Made by a program: the position numbers and the translations under genes. From NCBI RefSeq assembly GCF_040954645.1, contig NC_092810.1, forward strand, positions 70,802,660 to 70,866,659: 64,000 bases of DNA. The letters are read 5' to 3'. The stretch is from Diabrotica undecimpunctata (Eukaryota > Arthropoda > Insecta > Coleoptera > Chrysomelidae). Shown here piece by piece: positions 1-12,219 of this stretch; position 1 is the first letter of the stretch; each line of letters opens with the position of its first letter. The notes beneath the pieces were generated by a model. The model saw only the letters and a program-made list of their open reading frames with translations, was not told where the DNA came from and made no database searches.

Positions 1-67
1 GCTACTTTGCAAGACGATGCTAAATTGATGGGAAAAGCATAATGTATCGATGCGAAAATGATAGTAG

Positions 68-1967
<1,900 letters not shown>

Positions 1968-2099
1968 TTATCTTGGCCATTTAATTATATTGTATGTAGG
2001 AGAATATTGTTGCCGAGAGGGGGCATTTGGGCCTGTAGGACCCATCGCCGGCTCTTCGGGCTTCTTCCTATCCCCGGAATTGGATCGGGTATTCACCAT
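1968..2099 (-). pseudogene. gag-like N-terminal fragment of a retroelement
   Basis: On the minus strand an ATG at 2099 opens a 43-codon frame starting MVNTRSNSGDRKKPEE and ending at a stop at 1968. The MVNTRS-type start followed by a charged, Pro-rich stretch is common at the beginning of gag of insect Ty3/Gypsy-type elements; this is recalled family knowledge and not a database hit. Everything after about 43 residues is missing, so this is at best a truncated start. Upstream, in its own orientation, lies the hairpin array and then an LTR-like region, which fits a retroelement leader. It could also be a chance frame. Confidence 0.45.
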
Positions 2100-2137
2100 C
2101 TTTGGTTTGTAGCTGGTAGAAAGGTTAAATACTACCG

Positions 2138-2201
2138 CTGTTATAAATAACAGTTCCAGTGACAAATATCTGTTATAGGTAACGGTTCCAAGGAACAGTT
2201 A
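2138..2201. repeat. Two short perfect or near-perfect palindromes
   Basis: CTGTTATAAATAACAG (2138-2153) and a TAACGGTTCC / GGAACAGTTA pair (2180-2201) can each form a hairpin. They sit between the gag-like start and the larger hairpin array but differ from its units in sequence. Confidence 0.7.
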
Positions 2202-2245
2202 CAAAGTAACAGAGCAAAAATGGAAAACAGATAGGTAAAAATGAT

Positions 2246-2939
2246 CTAAGTATTCCTTGACTTACGGAAGGAATAACTTAGTAAACAATTAAATTAAATG
2301 GTATAAAAATATAATGCAAAGAAAAAAAAATGTTTCTAAGTGTTTCTTGACTTACGGAAGAAACAACTTAGGACAGAAATATAGATAAATGAAATATGTA
2401 AATATGAAACAAGGTATGGAAATATTTCTAAGTGTTTCTTGACTTACGGAAGAAACAACTTAGAGTGAAAATAAACAAGAGAATCAAATATGGAAAAATA
2501 AGAATACATATACTTATAAGTGTTAAGTACGGAAGAAACGACTTACAAATACGAAAAATCAAATACAGAAAAGATGTGGAAATATTGCTAAGTGTTTCTT
2601 GACTTACGGAAGAAACAACTTAGCATAAAATAGAAAATGAAAGAGACAAATGTATTAAGTATTTTCTTAACTTAAGGAAGAAAATATCTTAAATAAAATA
2701 TCGGAAATAATAATGCAACAATGATTATGAAAATATTTCTAAGTGTTCTTTTGACTTACCGGAAAAGAATGGCTTAGACGCACAATTAAAATAACAAGTC
2801 AAATATTCAGAGAAATATTTCTAAGAGTTCTTTGACTTACCGGAAAGAACTACTTAGACAAAGTACAAATCAAAATATAAAATAGAAAAAGCAAGATAAA
2901 TATTTCTAAGTGTTCTTAACTTACGGAAGAACAACTTAG
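2246..2939. repeat. Array of nine spaced hairpins with co-varying stems
   Basis: Nine units of about 31-39 bp lie at 2246-2281, 2336-2371, 2428-2463, 2516-2546 (degenerate), 2588-2623, 2655-2692, 2739-2777, 2821-2857 and 2906-2939, separated by A-rich spacers so that starts are about 67-92 bp apart. The typical unit has left arm CTAAGTGTTTCTT, loop GACTTACGG and right arm AAGAAACAACTTAG. Arms differ between units, yet pairing is kept: ATTCCTT with AAGGAAT (unit 1), TTAAG with CTTAA and ATTTTCTT with AAGAAAAT (unit 6), TTCTTTT with AAAAGAA (unit 7), AGTTCTTT with AAAGAACT (unit 8), GTTCTT with AAGAAC (unit 9). The loop ACTTACGG is the most constant part. Read on the minus strand the array precedes the gag-like start. 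Confidence 0.93.
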
Positions 2940-3960
2940 ACACAAAATACAAGAAAAATAAACAATCAAAATAATCAAATAAAATATCAAACAATCAGTA
3001 CATGAACAAATATAGATCAATGTATTATTCTAACCTGAAAAGGTCTGAATATACAATAATGCTAAAATAAAAAGGTATACAGAAAATCAGAAATAAAACA
3101 ATAACTTAGTTGGAACAATAATAGCACCGACTAGGTCTACAGTAGAAGAGGCAAGCTCGACTGATCGATGAGAGAAAATCTACCTGCTTTTATGTAAAAC
3201 AAATCCTTTGTTTTACGTAGCGAAAGTGGAATTTCCCTGCATCGAATCAATTAGAAATTTGGATTTGGCCAACCTTGGAATTCCCAAGTATTTTGACCGA
3301 TATCCAAATTCCTTGATGCCTCCGGCACGGCTGTCACGCCTCTGGAGGACAATATAATATCAACAATACTATCAGTATACAAATTTAGTGTGAAAATAAA
3401 AAAAATGCCATTCTTTGATTAGTGAATTTCTAGGCATACAAAAAAAAACATAGGAATATACCTCATCAAAAATAGACTGATAGATCTTTTTATGAATTCA
3501 CTGACACTGGATACATTATATGTTGAAAGTAAGAAAATACCAAATGGTTCTTGCGTTTATTTCCATAGAAAATATTCAGCCGAATTTAATTTGCTTTAAC
3601 AAAAAACAAAAGGAATAGAAACTTGGATTATGCTTTCACCACAAACTATAACTTAATAATTATTTTTTGCCTTTTCTTGATGGCTACTGCATACTTTTAA
3701 TTAAAAATGCTGCCAAGGTTTTTGCTTCCAGCCTCTATCGCTGGGGTAGAGCGCAAAACGACTCTCTGGAACCACGTTCCTAGATCTAAGTCTCCTTCTC
3801 GAACTACAAATGAAAAGTGACTTAATAATATTTTCCTCGGTGGTGCAAACTTCTTGACTTACGACTTTCGCGGACCTCTGGGATATTTATTTGAAATGTA
3901 AAAAGACTGCGAATATGCATTAAAAACACAGTTATTATTTTAAAATTACTGTGCGCGAAA
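2940..3960 (-). other. Probable retroelement leader / LTR-like region
   Basis: No coding frame is recognisable. Features seen are a palindrome GTAAAACAAA-TCC-TTTGTTTTAC (3194-3216), a GC-richer block at 3290-3350 with CCTCCGGCACGG and GCCTCTGGAGG, and near 3849 the string TTCTTGACTTACGACTTTCG, which repeats the hairpin-array core TTCTTGACTTACG. Sharing of this core by the array and this region suggests one element. I could not define LTR ends, a primer-binding site or a target duplication. Confidence 0.35.
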
Positions 3961-4350
3961 GAGAGAACCACGAAATAAAATGAAAAATAGCGATTGCTTT
4001 TACCTGAGGTAATTTAGCTGTGTAAATAAATATTAAAATTTAGATTGTGCTATCTTATTTGAAATGTTTTAAATTCAATTCTTTCAGCGATTAATAAAAT
4101 TCCTATGAAATTTTTATATAATACCTAGGGTATAACAAAAATACTACACTTTTGAGGTGCTTTCCTGGGACGACTTAATTGTAGGGCCATTAATTTTAAT
4201 TATATGAACAAATTCTAACTTTAGAATACCTACTAGAAAAAAAAGTGATAAAATTACAGCAGAATTCTTTTTTAGAAATCTCGATGTAAATTGAAAAAAA
4301 TAAAAAAATGAAAAAAGACGGGAAAAATTCCATGGCAATATTTATAATAG
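3961..4350. other. AT-rich spacer, nothing recognised
   Basis: No coding similarity or clear repeat was seen between the LTR-like region and the first foldback element. Confidence 0.5.
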
Positions 4351-5733
4351 TCCAGCCGTCAGAGATTTGACCTCTAAAAATCATAGAAACAAGCTGAATT
4401 TTACTGATAATGTCAATTGTAAGACCCCAAAAAAGATGCAAAGAAGTAGTTTGTTAATCCTACCCCCGGGCTTCCCCCTAAAACCCACCTCGGTGGGGAG
4501 ATCTGTGCATTGTAGAAAAATGTTTCAAACAAGAAATGACGTAGCTGAGATAATTTTAAACAAAAATGTTAGCACTTTTTGTGTAGAGTGCACCGTTCTC
4601 TTAAAATATGTATGAACTCAACGGTAAAATTCGATACCTTTTAACAATAGTATTCTATCGACAAAATTATGCAATTTTTGCATTTTACCGCAAAAGCTGT
4701 TAAATAAATAAATGTTGCGCGATTTATACCATTGTTTACGATTCTCATAAAATCAATAAAATTTATCACTTCCTTTGACCGATCGCCGTATAATTTCCAT
4801 TGTTAGAGCCTAATCTTTAAAATTTATAACATGAAATTTCGATTTTGAGTTTTGGCAACGGGCGTCTCACGTCACGAGAAATGTTTTCTTGAAGAAGACA
4901 TTAGGTAGAATTTGTAGCTGATGTTGTGTATTTTTGAAAAACGTACGTGTTTAATCGAAATGAAGAATTTTTAAACGTATTAGATCGTTTTTAATATGGA
5001 AGTTTAAATCGCGTTTAAGGTATATTTGAAACGCCTTATATTCATTGCCAAAACTCAGACTGGAAACTTCATGCTATAAGTTTTAGAAACTAGGTTTTAT
5101 CAACGGAAATTTAATAGTGACCGATCAATTAACGTGATAATTTGTATTGATATCATGAAAATCGTAAAAAATGGCAAAAATTGCGCAATGTTTATATATG
5201 TAACAAATTTATAAAAACTTCGATTTGATTTCCAGCAAAATGCAAAAATTGTATATCTACAAAATCAGCACTTTTCACCTTTAAAATGCATTTTTGTCTA
5301 GAAGACACCTTAATCCAAAGGTATCGAATTTTTACCTTCTAGTTGATACAAATACACAGTTGATGCAAATACATAGTTGATACAAATTTTCTTTGATTGA
5401 TTTTACACACGCTGAATTGAAGTGAAATTCAAAATCGCCGGTTGCTTCAACCGTTGTTTCTAAGAGAACGGTTTATTCAACAGAAAAAGTGTAAATAAAC
5501 ATTTTAGTTTAAAATTATCTAAGATACATGTTCGAAACTTTTTTTTATGGTGTACATATTCTTGGTAAATCCATGTTTTTCGTTTCCCCCTATGGCGGTT
5601 TAGGAGGTAGCACATGGGTAGGTACGAAAAACTTTTTTGCATCTTTTTTTGATACCCAGAATTACCATTCTCAGCAAAAGTTAGCTTGTTCGTATGATTT
5701 TTAGACGTTTAGTGCCATTTTCGGACGACTGGA
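4351..5733. mobile_element. Foldback (long inverted-repeat) element, copy 1
   Basis: The left end reads TCCAGCCGTCAGAGATTTGA and the right end, reverse-complemented, TCCAGTCGTCCGAAAATGGC. Inward both arms continue with matching blocks: AAAATCATA, ACAAGCTGAA, an AAAAAAGATGCAAA block, a C-rich CCCCCGGGCTTCCCCCT segment on the left arm and, deeper, blocks such as TTTGGCAACGG versus its complement. The whole 1.4 kb is thus a large imperfect palindrome. No transposase is encoded and open frames inside are spurious. The same element occurs at 19719-21221. The ends are clear but I could not see a target-site duplication, so superfamily is unassigned. Confidence 0.85.
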
Positions 5734-6894
5734 TGGTAAGTATTCTGACTTATATTTAGTCTAACAAATACAAAGCAACTTAGTAAGGATTCTGTCTTAT
5801 AGTTAGTTTTATACAACTGATGTATCCTTTATACATTATTGACTTTATTTAACAATATAAGTGCGGTTTATTCAATTCCTATTTTTTTACAATCTGTTTC
5901 CTTTATTCAAAATTATCATTTAATCATGTCTTTCAATTTTTTTATGTCTTTTGTTTGATGCTTGTTGACATATGTGAGATCTGTCAAATTCTATATTTCT
6001 TATATAAGATTGATGATTATTCAATTTAACCTTTAAAGAATTCTACCTAACCTAGTTTCACCTAAATAAAATTGTTTGTATGTACAAAACATCTTATAAA
6101 TAATATCCTTTCTTACTTACTCTTTGTTGTTGAGTATGTTTCAGATAATATAAATCCTACTGTGTTTGATGTTTTAAATGTTGTCAAAATGTTAAATGTA
6201 TTTATTATCCTTTTAAGTTTTTGGCATAATCCTCTTATAATATTGTTATTTTTCTTGAATCGTTTTTTGTAAATATTTAATGATCCTTTTTGATGTAAAT
6301 ATTTTAGAACGTTGTCTTATTTCTTTTTTTCTTTTTTCTAAAATCTCCTATTTACAAACAGTAAAGGATAATATTTTATGATTAGAGTTTGTTAAGTGAT
6401 TGTTTATTGATTGCTGAAATGGAAATTGAAATGTTACATATACAGAGTGCTTTATAGCTATTGGAACATGAACTATGGTAACGGTTAGGTTATTTGAACC
6501 GAAATATATCAATTTATCAAAATGTGCCTTAATAAATATTAGTGTGAAAACAGTTAATGTTAATTTATATTTTGTTAGCGAATTCGACAAAAGAATATTA
6601 CTTTGGACAAGAAATATTTTGAGTTTATTTATTATTTTATATTCTGTTATAATAGGTCAGATTTTTTTATAATGCAATTGAGTCCAAACTTCATTCGACG
6701 AAGAGTTTAAGTGAGCTTAAATTAATTTGTAAATATGAAGCAAAAATTGTTTTTCTATAAAACTGATACTCCTGTTTAAACACCATAAGTTGAACTGCTT
6801 TCGAAAAAAAAGCGTTTAAATAGTTTATAGTCTGAGAAAAGGACATTAAATATTATTTCATTAAAGAAAAGTATGCTTCAAAAGATAAAGGAAA
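5734..6894. other. AT-rich stretch with no recognised gene
   Basis: Only short AT-rich open frames are present and none resembles a known family. No repeats beyond poly-A/T tracts were noticed. Confidence 0.5.
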
Positions 6895-8187
6895 CAAAAT
6901 GTATGATGCTCTCTAAGAAGGAACACTAATTGAAAGAATTCATTTGAATGGTCAACCAATAGAAGAGTGAAAATATACACATACTTGGGTACAAACATCA
7001 ATAAAAATTAAAACCATTTTCTAGAAATAAGGTGTAGGATAAAGAAATCATCAAGATCTGCATTTCAAAAAATGGCTAAGCTTTTCAAATGCCATGATTT
7101 ATCAGTATCCATAAAAATCAGGTTGCTATGATGTCGTATCTTTCTTGTACTAAATGTGGCTTTTTATTTGAATTCTAAAGCTATCCTATACCGATCACAT
7201 TCTTCTTCTTAGAGTGCCATATCCCTACGGAACGTCGGCGACTACCATGCTTATAATATTTTTATACAGATCTCGGTCTTGCGCTACGTGTAGCAATTGG
7301 TCCGCTGTCAAACCTGTCCACTGCCGCAAATTCCTTAACCAAGAGAGTTTCTTCCGTCCTATCCATTTCTTTCCTTCGATTTTACCGTTGAGAATTAGCC
7401 GAAGGAACTCATATCTTGGTCCTCTGATTATATGTCCAAGATATTCTAGTTTACGCCTCTTAATAATATTTAATAGAGTTCGTTGATGTCCCATTCTTCG
7501 AAGAACTTCTTCGTTTCTGGTTCTGCTAGTCCATGGAATGTTTAGTATCCTTCGATACAACCACATCTCAAACGCCTCGATTTTATTCATGATATCGGCG
7601 TTTAAAGTCCAAGTTTCACATCCATACAAAAGTACAGACCACACGTAACATCTTGTAAACTTTTCACGGATTTCCAAATTTAATGAATTATTGGATAATA
7701 GAGGCTTGAACTTTTGAAATGAGTTTCTTGCCTGTTCAATTCTACATCGAATTTCGAAGGATGGATCTAGATTTTGGGTAATCCAACATCCAAGGTATTT
7801 GAATCTCTGAACTCTCTGCAGCGGTTGTTGGTTTAATATCAGTTGGGTTGCGCCGATATCCACTTTACTGGTCACATTACCGATCATTTACCGATCACAT
7901 TACTAACCGTTTAATTAAGAATTCAAAAAGGAAAATAGTTGTTAACCACAATAAAATCAACCAAAATCGAATACCTTGGTCACATCATGAGGAACAGCAA
8001 AAGATATGGGTTGCTGCAAATAATTCTACTAGAAAAACTAGACGAAAAACTAGAACCAGAAAGGCGAAGGATTTCCTGGCTGAAAAATCTACGTACGTGG
8101 TTCAACACAAGAACTGCAAATATTATCAGAGCAGCAGTTTGCAAAATACAGATTGCCATGATGGTCGCCAACATCGGAAACGAATAG
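6895..8187 (+). pseudogene. Non-LTR RT C-terminal remnant, interrupted by another element
   Basis: The plus strand at about 6900-7188 encodes pieces like ERIHLNGQPIEE, YLGTNIN and LEIRCRIKKSSRSAFQKM, and at 7936-8187 KIEYLGHIMRNSKRYGLLQI followed by RRRISWLKNLRTWF. These are the usual downstream blocks of RTE/BovB-like (clade uncertain) non-LTR polymerases: the KYLG block, the arginine-rich block and the C-terminal LGHIMR...WLRNLR tail. The two halves are separated by a minus-strand insertion at 7202-7888 flanked by the 13-bp direct repeat TACCGATCACATT. Stops and frameshifts make this a dead copy. Confidence 0.85.
7202..7888 (-). mobile_element. 5'-truncated non-LTR retrotransposon insertion (RT C-terminus)
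   Basis: A minus-strand frame (7887 to 7225) of 220 codons is uninterrupted and encodes the C-terminal part of a non-LTR polymerase: RFKYLGCWIT, ARNSFQKF, YVWSVLLYGCETWTL, EAFEMWLYRRILNIPW, EEVLRRMG, RRKLEYLGHIIRG, GRKKLSWLRNLRQWTG. The polymerase palm with the YADD motif is absent because of 5' truncation. The 3' end in its own orientation is AAGAAGAAG right after the stop. The 13-bp direct repeat TACCGATCACATT at 7189-7201 and 7889-7901 marks the insertion into an older RT copy of the same broad type. The open frame suggests this insertion is younger than most neighbours. Confidence 0.92.
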
Positions 8188-8469
8188 ACATTACAAGAAA
8201 AAGAAGATGCTTTCAAAATATCACTAAAAGTATTTTTCAAACAAGTATTTTATTTAAAGTTCCATTTAAATTTTAATGGAGAAAACTAGAAGCCTAGCAA
8301 AATATTCAGTTTAAACTTATGCTAAAAACTTTTAACGTTAATAGTATGCGGGTTTTTCTTTCCATCCATCATATAGATCTATAGCCCAATTCGAGACCAG
8401 ACCTCCCTCATTAAACCGCTTTATCCGTTATGGTCTGTAGCTAGTTTTCTTCAAGACCGACTATCAAGG

Positions 8470-8530
8470 TAAATTTTTTCGTCCCCTTCCACATGATCCT
8501 CCCATCGCTTTCTCGGTCTTCCAATAGGAT
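8470..8530 (-). pseudogene. Short RT C-terminal tail fragment
   Basis: The minus strand encodes IGRPRKRWEDHVEGDEK, which resembles the GRPRKRW tail of a non-LTR polymerase of a different subfamily from the neighbours. Nothing recognisable flanks it, so it is a very small relic and could be coincidental. Confidence 0.5.
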
Positions 8531-9330
8531 TTTATTGGAAGATCGAGAATATTTTATGGTATTTCAATAACTAAAAATCTTTCGCCTAGTAAAGGTTGCT
8601 TCATCGGTAATATACTTAATATACTATCCATCAGCATTATGCTTGATAGCAACATGTTAATAACGTACTACTTGTACTCCTGTTTTACTCCTTTTGATGT
8701 TGACGTAAACTTAATTCAAGATGTTCTTCCAGAAAATTTTATCTTCTTCATTAGGTGTGATTTATTGCGGTCAACAACCTCGAAAAATACGAATAAAATG
8801 AAGTTGAAAATATATTGTAGTTTGGTTGTCTTCTGTGTGCATAGCGCAATATATATGGCTACCGAACGACCACAAATATTTTCATGTGCGTATACGCTAA
8901 TAAATACCGCATTTATTTATTTATAAAAATTTTACAAATGATTAACAATGATTTTGATGAAATTGCATTGTAATCGAAAAAGTAAAGGTAGCTTTAAAAA
9001 ATTGCAACTAAAGTATCGCAGTAGAAATGAGTATAAGAAATAACATTTATAAATAACAATAATTACCTAATAAACCCAAGGCACAGTTTCCATAAATAAA
9101 CTATATTTGTCCTATATAAGTCCCATTCTCAGGCTCAAACTATTTGCATGCGTATTTTTTTTAACAGTTACATGTATAGTGTTAAAAAAAGGGTATAATT
9201 TTAAAAAATAATATTTGCATCATATTTTCTAATCAAAATCATTAAGATATTTCACTATCAGACTCATTTTCATCATCAGAAATCGTTGAAGTGGTCTTCC
9301 TTATATTTTAAGATTTTATTAAAAAATATT
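8531..9330. other. AT-rich stretch with no recognised gene
   Basis: No family similarity was seen. A 95-codon plus-strand frame at 8639-8926 has no recognisable motif and is probably chance. Confidence 0.5.
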
Positions 9331-9334
9331 TGAT

Positions 9335-10036
9335 TCAATGGACATATTTTGGTCCAAATAGTCCAACTCGGCTATGTCTCAATAGTTATATTCTGTTATT
9401 ACCAGAAGAAATCTGTATAGATGAAACGATGGTACCCTTTCGGGGGCGTTTAAAATTCTGCCAATATGTGAAAGGAAAGTAACATAAATTTGGAATTAAT
9501 TTCTTTAAGCTTTGTCTCAATAGGGGGTATACGTATCAGTGCAAAATTTATTGTGGTGCAGACAAAATTGATGATATGTCTGTGGCAACTAAAGTAGTAT
9601 TTAAACTTATGGACGAATGTCTCTATAAAGGAATGACATTGTACACTGACAAGTGGTACACTAGCATAGAGCTAGCTGAAAAGTTACAAAGCAGACAAAC
9701 ACACCTAGTAGGAACACTACGAAAAAATCGGAAAGGTATTCCGAAAGAAGTACTGGTAAGCAAACTGAAGAAGGGTGAAATTTTAGAAAGAGAGAGAAAT
9801 GGCATTGTCATTTTTAAATGGAAAGATAAGCGCGATGCGAATTTTATTGATGTTCCAGGTAGAATTGAGGTCAAAAAGAAGCCTGAAGCTATTGTGGCTT
9901 ATAATAATGCAAAAAGTTACATTGATGTATCCGACCAATTGTCGTCTTATTCTACCTCTATTAGACGGAGGATTAAATGGTACAAGAAGGTGGCAGTTGA
10001 ACTACTTACTGGAACAATTATTATATAATTAATTAT

Positions 10037-10079
<43 letters not shown>

Positions 10080-10096
10080 CTTAACTGTCTTTTCCT

Positions 10097-10167
<71 letters not shown>

Positions 10168-10504
10168 TATATTATTATAATAGTTGAACTATTATTGATA
10201 TAATAAGAACAAAACTGTACCATAAAGAATAAGTATAACAGATTTCAAGGAGAAATTGTGCTTGAAACTACTTTCAAAAGGTAAACACAGTTATACTCCC
10301 CACAACACACCGTCAGAACATAAATTTATTCAAGCAGGTAACAAAAGTCGGTGCGTAATTTGTTACCAAGGAAATAAAGATGACCATAAATGGCAGTATG
10401 CAATAAATAAAACTAAGCAAGTTACCACTAAATGCCAAGTCTGTGACCAAAAATTTCTCTGCTTAGAATGTTTTTTTGATAAGCACAAAATTTTGACAAA
10501 ATAG
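9335..10504 (+). pseudogene. piggyBac-like transposase, decayed
   Basis: The frame carries the piggyBac catalytic blocks in order: CIDETMVPFRGRLKFCQYVK (first Asp) near 9415, TLYTDKWYTSIELAEKL (second Asp) near 9640 and SYIDVSDQLSSYS (third Asp) near 9920, then the C-terminal cysteine-rich domain at 10256-10504 with CVIC, CQVC and CLEC pairs. All three aspartates are kept. A TAA stop at 9480-9482 breaks the frame and a long (TA)n tract splits the core from the zinc-binding tail. The N-terminal part is missing. A piggyBac transposase would cut at TTAA sites; this copy cannot make a full protein. Confidence 0.92.
10043..10162. repeat. Two (TA)n tracts inside the piggyBac remnant
   Basis: Tracts at 10042-10075 and 10100-10162 are separated by a short unique segment. 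They lie between the third catalytic Asp block and the cysteine-rich tail, so they expanded inside the decayed gene or replaced part of it. Confidence 0.95.
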
Positions 10505-10738
10505 TCATTTGAGTAAAATTTAAAATATGTGTTATTATTTTATTTAATAGTGTAGTATTGTATGTATTGTATCTATTATTAATCACATCAAATTTAATTA
10601 GCGTTTAGGTTATAAAAAAATTTACTATAATTCAACTTCTAATAGAAAAATGACGAAGTATTTTTTTCCCAGGCTAAGATCATTTTTAATTTGCCCCAGG
10701 CCACACTAAGTTAAATCCTATTAGAAATACACTTTAAA

Positions 10739-10865
10739 GTGTGCTCCTGTGAAATACACATGACCAAACGATTTTTACTGACTGTATATATGTAAATATA
10801 CACGTGGCGGTTTGAACTCAGCCACTGTGTATATTCAGGTATACACATGGCAGTCAAAGTGTTAA
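10739..10865. repeat. Probable piggyBac right end next to TTAA
   Basis: The segment holds repeated, inverted short blocks (ATACACATG, TATACACGTGGCGG, GCCACTGTGTATAT, ATACACATGGCAG) and ends GTCAAAGTG immediately before TTAA at 10862-10865. Dense inverted blocks beside a TTAA are typical of piggyBac-type ends. The matching left end was not found, so the element is probably left-truncated. Confidence 0.55.
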
Positions 10866-11129
10866 TATGAGTAACCAGATCCTACTGCATTATGGCGAAA
10901 AATTTGCGACACAATTATTGGTCTCATTAACATAACTAGAACCGCCTCTTTGATTTTTCCCTTTTTACCATTTACAATGCAGTTGGACATTCTAACACAC
11001 GTCAAGCTATATTATATAAATAATTTTTTGTCAAAGTAAATGTTCGCTGTATTATTTTATTTAAATGGTATCTCTAAAAATTAAAAAAATGTTAAGTTAG
11101 TGATTTAAAATTATTACCAAACTAAACAA

Positions 11130-11912
11130 TCCTTAAAGTGGAGGATAAAATTAATTTTTCTAAAACTACAGTGTGAAATATAATTAAACATCATGAGGAA
11201 ACATGAAGTATCCTTAATAAAAAATGTAAAATCCCGGGTCGTCCAAAACTAGTTTTTGATAGGATTAAGAGAATATTAGTAAATGTTTGCAAAAAAGGTC
11301 GTAGAAATACTCTAAGGCAAGTTATAGCTAAATGAGTAGTAGAGTAGAGTAAATGAAATTATGAAACTGGATTAAGCCAGTCAAGGGAATGCTGTCGTAG
11401 AAACATAAATCTGAATTAAAGCTTTATAAGGTTGAATTTAAGGGAAAAATTTAAAAGTTTAAAACTCGTATTTTATTATATTTTAACATATTTTTTTCTA
11501 GGCACACGAAAAGTCACTTTTAACAGCAAAACATTAAGAAGCCATGCTTATTTAAGTAAAATCTATACTTTCTTGGTCGGTAGAAGATTGGTCTCAAGTA
11601 ATTTTTAGTAAAGAATCAAAATTCGAAGCACGTGTTTATAATTATTATCGAAAACTAGTTATTCACACTAACCATGAAACTTTTCACAAAAACTGTTTAA
11701 AACGAACATTAAAATTTCCTAAATGAGTGATAATTTGGTGTCGTCTGGCAGTTTCAGGGATAGAATATTTTTAAATTATTAGGGGTAAGGTAAATGCTGC
11801 GAAATATCAACAAATAACTCAAAATAACGTACTTTCTAAGTAAGTACTGAGTATTGTAAAATTAAATGCTGCCTGGAATTATATTTTTCAGAAGGGCGAA
11901 GCGACCTGTCAC
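11130..11912 (+). pseudogene. Tc1-like transposase, decayed
   Basis: Broken frames encode an N-terminal helix-turn-helix block (SKTTV..NIIKHHEET, then GRPKLVFDRIKRI) near 11150-11290 and DDE-domain pieces (DWSQVIFSKESKFEARV near 11590, VIIW and AVSGIEYF near 11730-11770, NAAWNYIFQKGEATCHT near 11870). In Tc1 transposases the first catalytic Asp lies in SDESKF and the second in QQDGAPCH; here the corresponding positions read SKESKF and QKGEATCH, so both aspartates are lost. Several stops and frameshifts are present and the C-terminal end is missing. Confidence 0.88.
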
Positions 11913-12219
11913 ACATAAAGTATAAGCTCGGCGCTACTCCATTTTAAAAATAAAGATTCATTCTCTGTCCCAATATTTAGTTATCAACAAAATAAACACA
12001 CTGTTTATTAATTAGTTCTGTCTGTGTAAGTATATTTTGTTTTGTGTTTCTGATTGAACTTATATTATTAGTAATTAAGTAATTACATAGTAATACATTA
12101 TATCTATCTTATTCTAAAAAACAGTATCTATCACAATTTTAAGCTTTCTGCTTATCACCAGATATTCCTAGGTATCTGTAAACTCAAACCCACAGACTAA
12201 AAATTTTTCGAAAGAAACA
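11913..12219. other. AT-rich spacer, nothing recognised
   Basis: The stretch between the Tc1 relic and the next RT copy shows no coding similarity or repeat structure that I could identify. Confidence 0.5.

Noticed and set aside
2246..2939. CRISPR array
   Set aside because: Units are palindromic, variable in sequence and length, spacers are A-rich and related to each other, and the DNA is clearly eukaryotic.
4144..4615. Several 60-80 codon frames at and inside the first foldback element
   Set aside because: They lie across palindromic arms on both strands, lack known motifs and are not shared in frame with the second copy.
6072..6672. Hydrophobic 60-80 codon frames as membrane proteins
   Set aside because: AT-rich DNA yields Phe/Leu/Ile-rich frames by chance; overlapping frames on both strands and no start context.
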